A stretch of DNA of 64,000 nucleotides from Pieris napi (lineage: Eukaryota > Arthropoda > Insecta > Lepidoptera > Pieridae), in NCBI RefSeq assembly GCF_905475465.1, contig NC_062255.1:868001-932000 (forward strand). Reading direction: 5' to 3'. Positions 10,319 through 21,984 of the stretch are shown piece after piece. The translations under genes and the position numbers were made by a program. The notes below the pieces were generated by a model. That model was not told where the DNA came from. It was given only the letters and a program-made list of their open reading frames with translations, and did no database searches. The stretch's first letter is position 1. The number at the start of each line of letters is the position of its first letter.

Positions 10319-12540
10319 AATCTAAAAAGATCATTAAATAATAAATATTTAACTGACTAAAACCTAATAAGGGTGTGTTGTGTGATGGTGTGAAAGTGAG
10401 AGTATGCCCGTGAGGGTGTGTATGTAGTTTGTTATAGTGAGAACTAACTTGTATTATTACTTGTGTTATTAACTTGTCATTTATGAAAAACCAAAAACAT
10501 GTTTCACTGAGAGGTTAATAAGGTGTTAGTATACGAAAACTGTTTAACCATGTAACAACTTTTCAAAGTCCTATTTTCCACTGCAGTAGTAATATTTTAT
10601 ACTAACAATATTTTCCTCAACACAATATTAAAATGTTTAAATTATTATCTAATATTTGAGTTATACCGAGGTCAAACACGTTTTGAATCCCATTCTTATT
10701 TGAACAAAAATTCGGTGCAAAAATTCTGAATACAAAAACATGCACCGTTTAAGGCACTTAGTTTTGTTGGCAAACAAAAACCGCAGCAACAAATAAGGCC
10801 CAAATCAAACAACTGACACGAATTCAAAGAATAAAAGATCTGACCTTTCTATAAGAGTATTCAGGTCAGCTGGAAGCCTAATTTCTGTCTGCCACTTATT
10901 GATTGAAAATAATGCAACTGCACTGCGCTGGTTATTTTTGTTCTGTATCTCTTTATTTGAGAGGAAGACCATGTGCGCGGTGGGCTGATGACTTTAAAAA
11001 AGTTTCTGTGTTGTGGGTAACTAGAAAACAATTATTACGTGGTACATGTTTACAACAGTTAAAAAAATAATGACAGTAAATTTAGTGTTACAAATTAAGA
11101 ATGAGTGAGTGTGTGAATGGGTGTGTATGTATTTGAGATTGTAACTGAAAGTTGTTATGATACCAAGACATATAGTAATGCCTCTGTAGAGTCGAAATCC
11201 AATTTGGCTAGTGTAATTTATATTTTCTTATACTAAAAATATAGCCAGAGATGGATGGAAAGAAAAATTTACAAAAGGACTACAAACAATAAAATTATTC
11301 AATACATTTAACTAAGTGGTACCTAATTTGACCGTGTGATGGTGTCAAAGGACCGTGAAGGTGTGTATGTGGGGTATGCTCATGATATATCTGCTTACTT
11401 AGGTGCTAATGCTACAAATATCTAACGAAGAGTAAGAAATATCTCAGAAACAGAAGAAGCGTTTTCAAAGTTCAAAAGAAGAATTAAAAATTTTCGTTAC
11501 TTGCCATCCCTACCTCCCACGCTAGGGGAGCATCCAATCACTCTACTCAGAAACTTGGGATCAATTGTATAGTCATAGAAGAGGTAGGTTACCCAGGAGT
11601 CTACGTACTACCGGTGTGGGCAACGCACCCAAAGGGTTGTGAATGTAAAACAAAAGACAAACGTCAGCGCAAAGTTTCATTATCAACAATATGTCCAGCC
11701 CAACACGCGTTGCCTTATACGACATGAAATTACGTATGTTTCACCAACCTGAATCGGTTGAAAACCAACCTACGGTTTCTTTCAGTCTTGCATCACGCTA
11801 TCTGTTTTTCAATTTACGGTATTACGTTCTTATATAAATTGTTAAATGGTCAAATAGAGAACAGTAACATTGTCATGCCTTATTCATTCCTAAGGTTCAA
11901 AATCAGAAGAATTTTCCAAATTCCGCCTGCAAAAAACCTAGGATTTCAGGCACCTCTTATTGGAACTCGCGAATATAACCGGATAATACTTATCCAGAGC
12001 TTAATAACTAAATAAATAAATACATTAATAGCGGTTTCGTTTCGTTACTACGATTAACTATTTATTAACAACAAATAAAAGTTAGCTTTTAATTTCTCAA
12101 AAGGTTAATTAAAATAAATTTTACCAAGCAATATTTCACTCATTACTTTGACTTATATGTTTATTGAATAATGCCCGTTAATACTCAGTAAATAAGAACG
12201 ATTTTCGCAAGTTATGAAGCAAGTTTTGTACGCGTTAGTTACCGGTCCATTGGATCGCTCGCTTCATTAAATTAAAATTTATCTTATGAGATAAGCCTTT
12301 GAAAATCATTTGATTAGAACCAGACCTATATGTGAGTGCATATATATTTATGATACCGTTGGTAGTTAGACGTAATTAATAGTTACTGGTGTAAAAACGT
12401 TCGTGCAATATATATAGATATATATCGATTAAGACACTAATAACAAAGTGTCTCCCCTTTAATAGATACTAAGTAGTGTTTGGATGTTTTCTTATGTTAA
12501 ATATCCTTTTTAATAAATAATATAATTGAATGATTAATGA
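10319..12540. other. Sequence without a supported gene
   Basis: No domain-bearing frame was seen. Two GT-rich patches at about 10374-10430 and 11330-11375 share the words GTGTGATGGTGTxAAAG and GTGAxGGTGTGTATGT and may be relics of one repeat. The 85-codon frame at 11758-12015 has no recognisable motif. Confidence 0.5.
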
Positions 12541-12850
12541 CCTTAAAATTTTCAATTTACAATTTTCTTCACCTACCAAATAATAATAAAAATAATTAAA
12601 AATAAATAAAATGAAAATCAAAACAAATTTAAAAAGTTTGGTCCCCGTGGCAGTGTACCTTTAACGCTGGCAGCATTTCCTCGCTGTATTGCGATACTTA
12701 TTCGTTGAGCCAGGAAAGCGATAGTACTCGGTTCACCGGTACTATCTACCAGACGCCAACTTAAATCTTTAATAAGCGCCTGTGCACTTGAACCCCACGG
12801 CCCAAGAGTCTCTACTCCAAAAGAAACAAAATCGAAGTTGGAGGAAAGAC
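12541..12850 (-). pseudogene. Retroelement ORF C-terminal remnant (LINE D), copy 1
   Basis: Minus-strand translation of 12637-12845 is open and reads SSNFDFVSFGVETLGPWGSS, then AQALIKDLSWRLVD, then AFLAQRISIAIQRGNAASVK and GTLP. This FVPxxVETLGPWG ... LAQRISxAIQRGNAASV block is common at the C terminus of reverse-transcriptase ORFs annotated in many invertebrates. An AT-rich tail shared with the copy at 53840-54035 follows. Only the end of the ORF remains. Confidence 0.7.
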
Positions 12851-12984
12851 TGTTATATTAAATAATAATTAATTTAATCATTTAATTTTATATTTACTAA
12901 TTATACTAGTATGCCTTATGTGGTGGTTTTAATTAAATTGTTTCTAAATTTATGATAACAAACGCAACGCCAAATAGTAGGACG

Positions 12985-13097
12985 CTCACCTCAACTGATG
13001 GCCATGGACACACACTTGATGGACTCTAATTCAAATTGGTTCGCAATAATTGGTGGGCACATAGTGGTGGCTCGCGGCAAAAAAAGTTCAGTTGTGC
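12985..13097 (-). mobile_element. Decayed LINE A 3' fragment
   Basis: GGCCATGGACAC, ATTCAAATTGGTTCG, TGGGCACATAGTGGTGG and CGCGGCAAAAA follow the order of LINE A on the minus strand, with deletions. It sits 120 bases beyond the donor of the pore exon and accounts for the spurious open frame running out of that exon. Confidence 0.6.
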
Positions 13098-13215
13098 TCA
13101 ATATTATTTTCATACTATGCTTGCTTAAAAACCAATGTTCTTCGAAATAGAAATAATTGTTACGCCCCCTATGGGCGCTCAGTCTTCTAGCATAAAATGC
13201 TCCGTAGTAACTTAC

Positions 13216-13425
13216 CTGTGTATGTGAATAAAACATGGAGAAATTGGACACGATGACCGGCACTGGTAGAGCTATAGTGAGCACCCCTGCCAGGGCACAG
13301 AGGGCCCCAACAAACATCCCCAGATAGGTCTTCGGGGCCATGTCCCCGTAGCCGACTGTTGTCATGGTAACGATCGCCCACCAGAGTCCCAGTGGGATCG
13401 ATTTGAACTGATTGTCTGGGTTGTC
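13216..13425 (-). CDS. Shaw: Shaw-type K+ channel, exon encoding pore loop, selectivity filter and S6
   Basis: Fourth visible exon, 210 bases and 70 residues, phase 0 at both ends, with TTTTCAG acceptor and GTAAGT donor. DNPDNQFKSIPLGLWWAIVT is the turret and pore helix. The K+ selectivity filter TTVGYGD is intact, and S6 carries the PVP gate bend (ALPVPVIVSNF) and ends FYSHTQ. In known Shaw proteins the next residues are a basic tail beginning ARSKLPKK; no such exon was seen between 1 and 13215, so the C-terminal exon or exons probably lie outside the window. An open frame runs on past the donor into a decayed LINE A fragment; this is intron read-through, not an alternative C terminus I would trust. 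Confidence 0.95.
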
Positions 13426-13999
13426 CTGAAAAGTATTTAGGGGTTATTACTTATGTTATTATTTAGGTTATATGAAATACATAGGTAAATAATCGACTTT
13501 CATCCCTGAGGTCGTAAAATGATAATGATTTATTTCTGTAAGTAGGTTTTTACAAACACTTTTACACGTCAAACATGTTTTTTTTTTAAATCTAGATGAG
13601 ATCGACGTTTCCTATCTGACTACTCTGAGAAGAAACGCCGAAACAAACTCAGAGGTCACAGTCTCTTTTAAAGTCCAGACATAACTAACAAGATTATGTG
13701 AAGACCATGTAGATTGTAGTCTGAAATGGTCTTTTGAGGAAAGAACCACACAGATTGAGTGGACCTGTCAAGTCCAAAGACAAGACATTTGGGTAGGCCG
13801 CATAAATTACTCAAACTGTCAGACTATGACTAAAACCGAGAAAAGGATTCAATAAATAAAAAACAATGATCCACGTAGTCTTCACATTCACAATAATAAA
13901 AAATTGTATAAATAATACTTTACAAAGTAAATATTCATTTCATTGTACATAGAGTATGTAAAAAGGTATTTAAATCAACATTAATTGTGCAAATTTATT
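13426..13999. other. Intron sequence, unassigned
   Basis: First part of the 5.7-kb intron between the pore and S4-S5 exons. Around 13595-13690 a stretch with balanced base content stands out from the AT-rich background, but no family could be assigned. Confidence 0.5.
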
Positions 14000-14218
14000 A
14001 GTAGTAGTAGTACGTAGGTTCGATTCCCGACTGTGCACCTATGGACTTTCTATGTGCACATTTAACATTCGCTCAAACGGTGAAGAAAACATCGTGAGGA
14101 AACTTAAAAACACGATCATCTACTTGCTGATTTGATTGACAAACGATCATGACACAGATTCAAAAATCTGAGGCCCAGACCTAAAAAGGTTGAAACGCCA
14201 TTTTTTTTAAATACGTCT
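14000..14218 (+). repeat. tRNA-derived SINE (SINE 1), 5' part degraded
   Basis: It contains the B-box region GTAGGTTCGATTCCCGACTG, then TGCACCTATGGACTTTCTAT, CATTTAACATTCGCTC, AACATCGTGAGGAAAC, ATTGACAAACGATCATGA and the 3' end CCCAGACCTAAAAAGGTTG. The same order is seen at 43395, 44225, 30405 and 61862. Confidence 0.75.
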
Positions 14219-14691
14219 GAGAAAACCTTTGATCAATTTTGTTCTAAAGCCTTTTGACGTTGACTCCCACAATTAAATTTCACACATGCTAAATCTAACG
14301 CAAAACCAATTGACAATGTTGTCATTCGAAATTCAATAAGATAATCTGTGTAAACTGTGTGACTATGTTTATTGAAGTGAATAACAAGATTCGATTTTGT
14401 TTATTTGCTTCATCTCAAAGTCATTAACCAGTTAATTATAGAAGAGCCTTCACGTGCGTGTAGCGTCCTATTTTCTCTTTATCCCTTTGGCTCGGTATAA
14501 TCTAATAGAAAAACCAGTGATACGTGCATATCTGACCTCAATACAACGTGTACGTGACGTCACACAACTCCTTAAATGCTCCTAAGGGATCAATTTTGTA
14601 TGTTTGCAATTGAAAAACAAAATATCCTGTACTTTATAAGAAGTCGTTCAATTTTGGTAGTAATAGCTGTTATAGTGTATTCCAGACCGTA

Positions 14692-14988
14692 CAGTTATCC
14701 ACCTATAACGCGGTATACTCGGACCGCGTTATAGGTAATCACGTTGAGGGATTATTCTCTTTTTTAACATGTCAAAAACTAGGAACACGAATTTATTAAA
14801 GTTATTTAGTTTTATTTTATAACAACACAGTTAAAGCAGGTGCCATGCAAATTAATTATGAACTTGACAAATTATTATAAATTTCACACAACAGAAATAT
14901 TACTTGAGAAATCTCCGCGTTTTAGGGGGAAATACCGCCTTATTTGAAAGCGCGTTATAGTGGCACAGCGTTGTAGCGGGGATTACTG
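14692..14988. mobile_element. TIR element with TA target duplication (pogo/Tigger-like MITE)
   Basis: The ends CAGTTATCCACCTATAACGC (14692) and GCGTTGTAGCGGGGATTACTG (ending 14988) are imperfect inverted repeats, flanked on both sides by TA. A second GCGTTATA hairpin lies at 14702-14735. A CAG(T) terminus with TA duplication fits the Tc1/mariner-pogo superfamily. There is no ORF, so it is non-autonomous. Confidence 0.65.
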
Positions 14989-15835
14989 TATTTACTTGAC
15001 TACTTAGTATATTTGAAAAGTGAGAAATGGTTAAGCATATTTAATATCAAAAAAGCTTTTTTAGAAGTTTAGGTCCTGGTAAGACAAATTATACTAATCA
15101 AGTCTAAATAAAATAACAAATTGTCGTAATTTTTCTACAAAATGTCTTCGTTAGGCCAGCTACTTTCGCATTTTAGTGTTTATTTTTACGTAATATACAA
15201 ATTAAAAATATCAACCAAAAAGATCTTATGAAAATTCAGTTTTTTAACTTTCTCTAGCCATTAAAAAGAGTTCCATCCGTTTTTTAGGTCTTCTTTTATC
15301 ATACGACCAACGGCAAGCTAAGTTTCAAGTGTTTTTTTTAATTAGTGTAAATACTACTGAATTAAAAAAAGTTGTGAATAATCAGCAACTTTAAACCCTA
15401 GTTTAATTTTCCTCCTTTCTCAATACAATGTATAAATATGTGAAAAAACATCTTCAAACCTGATTTAATAACAAAACCTGTTGAAAATGACTCCTGAGTT
15501 ACAATGGTATGTTTTATAATTTACTTTAGGTACAGATCTGGGTCACCTAATAATAACTATGTAAGCTTGTATTATTCAAATACTGCCATATTGCCAGTTT
15601 TAAACTAACGCCAAATCCCACTCATTATAATAACAATTTATATTCATAAACTTAAAATTTAGTTACAAAATGTTGTTGCACACGCCATAAACAATGTTAG
15701 TCAAACGTAATAGGGGCTATAATTCTGTAAACGACCTAGATGATCAAAGATATTGTATCGCGATAATCTCTCTTTTGGGATTAGACTGCTATGAACGAAT
15801 GAAAACAAGGGTTATTTGAGAAAATAAAAAATCAG
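14989..15835. other. Intron sequence, unassigned
   Basis: AT-rich, with no frame, repeat or RNA signature recognised. Confidence 0.5.
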
Positions 15836-16065
15836 TTGTCTGTAAAGTCGGTTTACTGACGATAGTTGAACGTGACAACGTCACGAATCGCTCACTCAAG
15901 TAGGAGAGAGACAGATGTCGAGCGCGGAGTCCGATTGTGCCTCTCTGTCGCTTCGCGCTCTCGCTTGCACTTCAAGCCTTAAATGGAACGCCTCAGAGCG
16001 AGGTAACGCCGCATGAGTCATGTTTTTTCGTGCGTGCAGCCGGCTCCATCGATTTATAAGACGTT
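15836..16065. mobile_element. Non-autonomous repeat (family also at 35.8-36.5 kb)
   Basis: The end GTCGGTTTACTGACGATAGT with GAACGTGACAACGTCACG, and the inner words GCGCTCTCGCTTGCACTTCA and GGAACGCCTCAGAG, recur in reverse at 35832-36488. The first end alone recurs at 44990-45040. It is unusually GC-rich for this intron. Superfamily unknown. Confidence 0.55.
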
Positions 16066-16426
16066 GTCACGTCAAAAATATATCTATTGCATGCCAATTA
16101 TTGCTAAAAGATGCGACACAAATAATTTTATTGATTAAACGCGCAATGGAAAGTGTGACCATGTGCGACTATTTTTTTGTTTTTTATAGATTACGTTATC
16201 AGTGATGCCTGACTGTCGATTTCAAGCTTCGCCAGCTTTCTCTTGACAGTTACTTTGCCGTAACAGCTAATTTGGCACATAAAAAAAGCTCGGGCTCTAA
16301 CTCAAGAAGCATGCTCAACCACAAAGTTATCAGTGGCACACAATTAAAAGTATATTAAGTAATAAATAAATAATAACAATAGACTTTATCGGCAAACAAA
16401 AATGGTTTTATAAACTACTAGCTGAC

Positions 16427-16803
16427 CCAGCAAACGTTTGTTTTGCCATGTATATTATTTCTAGGAAACATTTTTTTAGTTCAATAAAAATAGCTATCTA
16501 CAATAACGAAAATTAGGTGTTGATCGTAGAGGGGTGAAAATTAGGGGTTATATATATTATTGTATGCTGTATCATAAAAAAATAAAAACAAAAAAAAATA
16601 CTAAAGAATAAAAAAAAAAATTTTTTGGGGTGGACACCCCTTTACACTTAGGGGATTGAAAGATAGATAGTAGCCGATTCTTAAACCAACTGAATATGCA
16701 TATAAAATTTGATAAAAATCGGTCAAGCCGTTTCTGAGGAGTATGGTAACTAACATTGTGACACGGGAATTTTATACAATATATATTATATAATATATAA
16801 GAT
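16427..16803 (-). mobile_element. Helitron-like non-autonomous element
   Basis: On the minus strand it starts TCTTATATATT and contains GTATAAAATTCCCGTGTC, CTCAGAAACGGCTTGACC and a closing GCTGGGTCAGCTAG followed by T. A TC start, CTAG end and insertion between A and T match Helitrons. Related copies are at 41690, 47892, 48741 and 49927. Confidence 0.55.
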
Positions 16804-17274
16804 TATCCCAGGCTCCAATTATTAACTGTATTTCATTTCATTCCCAGTTACATTAAAAATGGGTGTGGCTGTGTTATGGAAACCGCCACGTGTTATACGT
16901 TAATACGTTTATGTAACGCTAATGATCAACACTTATTACTAATTGCAAATCTCTATGCGCAGCAAATTAACCTCAAAATGTATTCTGTATTCCCGCTTGT
17001 AAGATTTTGTAAAGCAAGATGACAGTTGACAGTGATTTGCGATCCTAATTAGAAGAGTGTCAAAGGCGCTTGAGTGTTCGTAAATCAGATTCATATGGAT
17101 CTAACCAATTTAGGCTTTATATCCCTTGGGACTTTGAGATACTTGTTTAATTTATAATTTCGTTAAGAAATAGGTGCTGGAATACTTATCAGAATTAGTT
17201 ATAAACCGTATTTAATAAATTTATCTAAAAAGTACTAAATACATGTTTTAGCTTATTAAAATTATCTACGCCCT

Positions 17275-17396
17275 TGATTTGAGAACTGGCAGTAAATGTA
17301 AAATTAGAAGCATTTAATGTATATTCCCTTTTTGACGTTCATAAGTGTACATTGTGTTATCTACATGAATAAATGATTTTTGACTTGACTTTGACT
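17275..17396 (+). mobile_element. LINE C 3' end with TTGACT tail
   Basis: It carries CTTGATTTGAGAACTGGCAG, GTTCATAAGTGTACATTGTG, CATGAATAAATGATTTTTGA and a short tail CTTGACTTTGACTTG. It is the plus-strand form of the repeat seen at 46916 and 62340. Confidence 0.75.
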
Positions 17397-17664
17397 TGAA
17401 AAGTAGCTGGCTTTATTTCGCAATATATATTTCAGGCTTTGAGCTTGTATAATATAGAATCTTTTAAAGTATCGTTCCTAACAAACATTTATCCAAATTT
17501 ATTATTAATAGTCGCAATTATAAAGATTTAAGGATTTAAAGTAAATGGGCCAAGTTAATCTGTTGTCAAGAAAAATTACAAGGCATTAGTATAAAATTAG
17601 CAGGTGTGCCGAAGAGCCTATATTTCTTTTCTTTGATTGATAATAATATCTCATATTTATTTTC

Positions 17665-17975
17665 TGGTGTGATATGATGCAATTATCGCCTTATTGTTCT
17701 CGCGTTTCGTGCAGTGAGAAATTCCCGGAGCCCATCCCCCGTCCCCAAAAAATATGAAAGTACAGAACAAAAAGAAACTACCCCGGCGTTACCACAGCGG
17801 GACGCTCAGCGGTGCTGGTCGCACAGCCCTTCGTATTATTCAATTCTACGCTACTTCTCAATTACTACTTAGGGTACTTCAAGAAAAGAGCGGGCCAATT
17901 CTTAAAAGGCCGGCAACGCACTTGCGAGCCTTCTGGCAATGTTAGTGCCCATGGGCGGATTTTAAAAAAAAATGA
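17665..17975 (+). mobile_element. Internally deleted LINE A: 5' end joined to 3' end
   Basis: 17690-17820 matches the LINE A 5' region (CTCGCGTTTCGTGCAGTGAG, CCGGAGCCCATCCCCC, the ATG and codons for KxQxKKxLP). Then, after about 45 unrelated-looking bases, it matches the last 100 bases of the ORF (GTACTTCAAGAAAAGAGCGG, GGCCGGCAACGCACTTGCGA, GCCCATGGGCGG) and ends in an A run. More than 2.8 kb of the element is absent. The 63- and 67-codon frames across it are shadows. Confidence 0.75.
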
Positions 17976-18165
17976 CATCGCAAAATATTTGTTAACGAAA
18001 CCCTTTTTACAATAAATATATACGTAATTACTGTACGCTATACAGGCAAATAGGAGGGTTTCTAAGCAAATGTATTATAAATAATACTAAATTTATATTA
18101 AAGGCTTAGTTAGATCTGCTATTAATTGGCTGAGGAGCCATGGCTATATATAAATAAATTAAAAA

Positions 18166-18576
18166 TGTACGTGTACTAGTGTACACACGTTAGAAGTGAA
18201 ACTTCTTTATGACCTTATTTTTCGAAAAATTATCTATATGCAACTAACTTTACAGAAATTGGTTAAATAAAGTTAAATTAGATAAAGTTGAACAAAAGGC
18301 TTTTAATATCACAGACTTGAATACAAATAATACAATTATTTCATTTTACCTTATTACCACTAAGATTATTACAGAATTTCATAAATTGTAATATAATTTT
18401 TAGTATCATTGTTATAGTTATTATATTTTTTTGTTATAAATGGTTTAGAATCTCTTCGAATCAACCGTGGTAGGGACGAGAAAAAGACGCGCGTAACGGT
18501 CAAATGTGACGCGTAACCGAAACATGTGACGCGTAACCGAAAAATGTTACACTAAATTTTTTTCCAACCCCGATAA
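18166..18576. mobile_element. MITE-like element, inverted copy of 5572-5985
   Basis: The reverse complement of the 5.6-kb element, including GTGTACTAGTGTACACACGT, TAGAAGTGAAACTTCTTTAT and three subterminal words near ATGTGACGCGTAACCGAAA. At its right end the terminal AAGAAGTTTCACTTC is missing, so this copy is truncated there. Confidence 0.75.
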
Positions 18577-19158
18577 GCACATCGCTAACACGAAAGTTTA
18601 AGGAAACTAATCACAGTATAAAGTTTAGTATATTGTGCTAAGATTCATTACTTAAATTGTTATATAATGTTTTGCCAACTAATTTAATCAAAACATTTGT
18701 AGGTACATAATATACCTCGAGTTTTCCTAGTTAAAGTACCTGCTGCTAACTTAAAGGCGTAGCATAACATATATATTGTTTATTAACTTTATTAGAATAA
18801 ACTAGCTGCCCCACGAACTATTTTCGCCATTATATGATTTTTTTTTACTAAGCCTTCCTTTTTGTTCCTACATACAATATATGAAACTTTTTGCTATGCA
18901 TAAAAAACGTGTCTAAATAAAACTACATTTTTCATTTTTTTTTCCATAAAAACCCTCACAGTTCAAGAAATATATAAAAAAAATACTCGAATTCATCCAG
19001 CAGTCTTCGAGTTTTGCGCTTAGCAACATATTTTGCGATTTATTTTTATAAAAAAACGTACTACTCAGTTATCATACTTAAACTTTCATTTCCCGGGATC
19101 ATATTTATTTAACAAATACATTACAATATAGACTACAAAATCGTGTATATATACTTAC

Positions 19159-19473
19159 TTGTGACTTCTCAGCATAATAAACCAAGCTGGCGAATATCAC
19201 GATTCCTAACACAAGGAAAAACACAAGAAGTGTCAATTCTTTCGCAGACGCCTTGAACGTATGCACCAATATCTTCAAACCCGGGCTGTGCCTCGTCAGT
19301 TTGAACAAACGCAATATTTTCACGATCGATATAAATTCTAGTATATCTGATTTGTCTATTTTTCGTCTCACTACGGCCAATTCTACTACAACGTCCAAAT
19401 AGAAACTTAGTGTGGCAATGAAGTCTATTATATTCACTGGGGATTTCACGAAATCGATTATGTTTGGAGCTAC
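19159..19473 (-). CDS. Shaw: Shaw-type K+ channel, exon encoding S3, S4 voltage sensor, S4-S5 linker and S5
   Basis: Third visible exon, 315 bases and 105 residues, phase 0 at both ends, with a TTTCAG acceptor and GTAAGT donor. It begins VAPNIIDFVKSPVNIIDF, the entry to S3. S4 reads ISIVKILRLFKLTRHSPGLK, with basic residues spaced by three; as in other Shaw channels there are fewer charges than in Shaker, which in the family goes with weak voltage dependence. The linker HTFKASAKELTLLVFF and S5 (FFLVLGIVIFASLVYYAEK) are highly conserved. The S3-S4 loop (ELAVVRRKIDKSDILEF) is the variable part. ASLVYYAE and GIVIFAS resemble the Shawl paralogue, while the next exon looks more like Shaw, so the orthology is left open. 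Confidence 0.95.
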
Positions 19474-20529
19474 CTGAAACAAAAGAGAGATGTATTATAT
19501 ATTTAGAACGTATATAAATTTAAAGTATTGATAAACATAACAATACAGTAGCTACTTCTGAGTCATCTAAAAACACATTTTCTCAGAAAAGCTGTAGCAT
19601 CTAATGTTTAAACGCCTTTAGTAGTTAACCCTTTCAAAGCTTCATTATGAAAACATACAATACTAATCTTGAAGTGATACTTTATTCAAAGTGTTTGTGT
19701 TTGTTTGCATATAAAAAAAAAGGATTGTGTGGTTTTATTAAACCACGGTAAAAGTGCAACTTTTTTTCACATTATAGACATTTAACTAAATTTTTTTGGA
19801 ATAATATTCCATTAAGATTATATACATATATCAAATAATAGTCTATATATATGTATACACTACACGGTCAACTGCTGCGAACTATAGGTACCGCCATATT
19901 GGCCTTGGCTGCTATGACGAGCGCCTTTCACTTTATCCCTACTCCGCGGCCGACCGTCACGCGACATGCGACACACAGATGAAAAAGTTTGAGACGATGT
20001 AATAAAAGTTTCACTTTAAAAAACAAGTTATTAACGCTGACAATGAAACAAAAGAGTACACAGCAAAAAAGCTATGTTTTATAAAAATAGTTCTCCGGGG
20101 CATATATAATCACCGTTTGTAGCATCGTAAACGCTAATTACAAGCCCCTAAAATGTGAAAAAGGTCTTTACAAACAATAAATATACTTCAACAAAATATC
20201 CAATTCCCTAGTTACCGTAACAGACAAGGAATTCTATAATAAATGGTAGTAATAAAAGCGTTATCAGAAATTCAATATGCTGGAACAAATTGTAGTGAAA
20301 CATGTTCAATGATGCAATTCTTGATATACGATAAAATATTAAATGATAAATAACAGTGATTTTGAAGTTCTAATTCTTGATATATACCCAAATACAGTAC
20401 TATTTTATTTATGTCTAAAAATTAATCTATTTAAATGTTTAATATACTTAAACGCTTTTATATATTTATTCAATTTTAAGTAAGGTGTGCTGAAAAGTCG
20501 GGCTCGAAAAATATAGAAAAATTATTTTA
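19474..20529. other. Intron sequence, unassigned
   Basis: AT-rich intron between the S2 and S3 exons, directly upstream of the S3-S5 exon. A GC-richer patch lies at 19895-19980, with no assignable family. Confidence 0.5.
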
Positions 20530-20930
20530 TATATTAATATTATTTCATTTCATTATTAAATAATAACAACATAACATACGATAGCATTTTTAGAGTATGA
20601 TTTGACAGACAGACATAACATTTATTACTAACAACAACACACACACATAAACACACAAAATAACATCAAAGAAAAAATTTAATAAAAAAAATAATGAGAT
20701 ATATTCTTTATAAAAATCCTTTTTCCCATTCAGTTCGTTTCAAGTGTGTAATGCGTGTGTGCCGTGGTTGTAATTGTCCCTGGCTCAACATTATGCTGTG
20801 GAGCAAAATCCACAGCACTGGTCATTCTGCCAGGGACCACAGCAGCTAGTTTGCGCCTCAGTCGCAAAAGAAGAAAGAAAAGGAATGTTATAATACTTAG
20901 TAGAAAAAAAAATTGTAAAAGTTAGCAGTG
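20530..20930 (+). repeat. Dispersed repeat, copy 1, with a strong hairpin
   Basis: Shares TTTTCCCATTCAGTTCGTTT, CAAGTGTGTAATGCG, the dense region 20770-20870 and GAATGAGGTGCAAACTAG-like sequence with an inverted copy at 27195-27560. In this copy 20776-20784 (GTCCCTGGC) pairs with 20829-20837, and 20796-20802 (CTGTGGA) pairs with 20809-20815. The second copy does not keep the inner stem, so a conserved RNA is not supported. Class unknown. Confidence 0.6.
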
Positions 20931-20999
20931 TAAGTAATGAAGTTGTCTTTAGCCTCAAAACAGGCTTCTGTTTCGGTGATTACCTCTTCAGCGCGAAAT

Positions 21000-21940
21000 T
21001 TCTGTCCAGCAAGCATTCTTTTGAGGTCTAAGATTAGGCAAAAGTCGCTGAAATTTCCCATGCAGCAGTACTGCATTCATTCATAACGTTGGTTGGGTTC
21101 AGATTGCATTTGTTTTTGTGATAATTTTTTTTAGCAAAAAAAGGGTGATAAGCCTGCCTGACACATATCAAGATTACCCTTACGTTATTGCTAACGTGTT
21201 CATTGTGCACTATAAATAATCCCTTGTTGCACTGCGTTAAAAAGTGTATTGAAAAATATATTTTTATCACAAAGGCTTTTAAACTAAACTGCCTTAATGG
21301 CCATTATCAAGAAATATCACAGAGTGAATCAAATTTAAATTCCACTAATAAATAACAGTCAATAGCTATTGAATATAACTGCTTATTCACAGTTATTTCC
21401 AAAGTGAATTTATACGATTCATTGAGTCCTTATTGCTCTGGCGTCGATCCAGAGTCAAGTTTTGTTTCTTATAGAAAAGTATTATTGCAGATTTCGTAAA
21501 ATATAAAACTAAACATTTTCAATTTAGCGTTATTTAAAGTTTCTCGCGATTCTGGTAGAGATGAGTTGGAGTTGAGAGCTTTGAATAACACTTCAAGGAA
21601 TAAAAAATAATCCAGAGGCGTTCCTCATTAATAATTTATCTTTTTAGACTAGAACGTGTTCCTACACGTCATCGGTTCTTTATGCGTAATTTGTGGACAA
21701 AAACAAAAATTAAACTCAATAAAAATGTTAAATCAAACTTATAGGTAAAATTCACTTAGAATTCAAGATATAGCTCGTGAAATAAATGATGTTTTGCGCT
21801 TATTAGCGAGTATTATTTTTATTTAAGTTAATTTTCCTTTGTGATACTCGTAAATAAAATACAATGGATAATCTTGTGAGTTAATATTCACACCATGACC
21901 ATGCGTCATACTCGTGAACGGGTGCTACTTGTGGTGACTG
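21000..21940. other. Intron sequence, unassigned
   Basis: No supported gene. The 78-codon minus-strand frame at 21034-21270 has no recognisable motif. Confidence 0.45.
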
Positions 21941-21984
21941 GTCGTACTTGAATTTGTGCATGCGGTGATGTTAGTTATTTCGAC

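Noticed and set aside
12991..13215. Alternative C terminus of the channel from the open frame running past the pore exon (VSYYGAFYARR onward).
   Set aside because: It crosses a strong GTAAGT donor, enters a decayed LINE A fragment, and loses similarity to the family exactly at the donor.
19105..19158. Extension of the S5 exon past SQ (VSIYTRF).
   Set aside because: GTAAGT lies at the end of the conserved sequence, and the next exon continues the protein with DNPDNQ as in the family.
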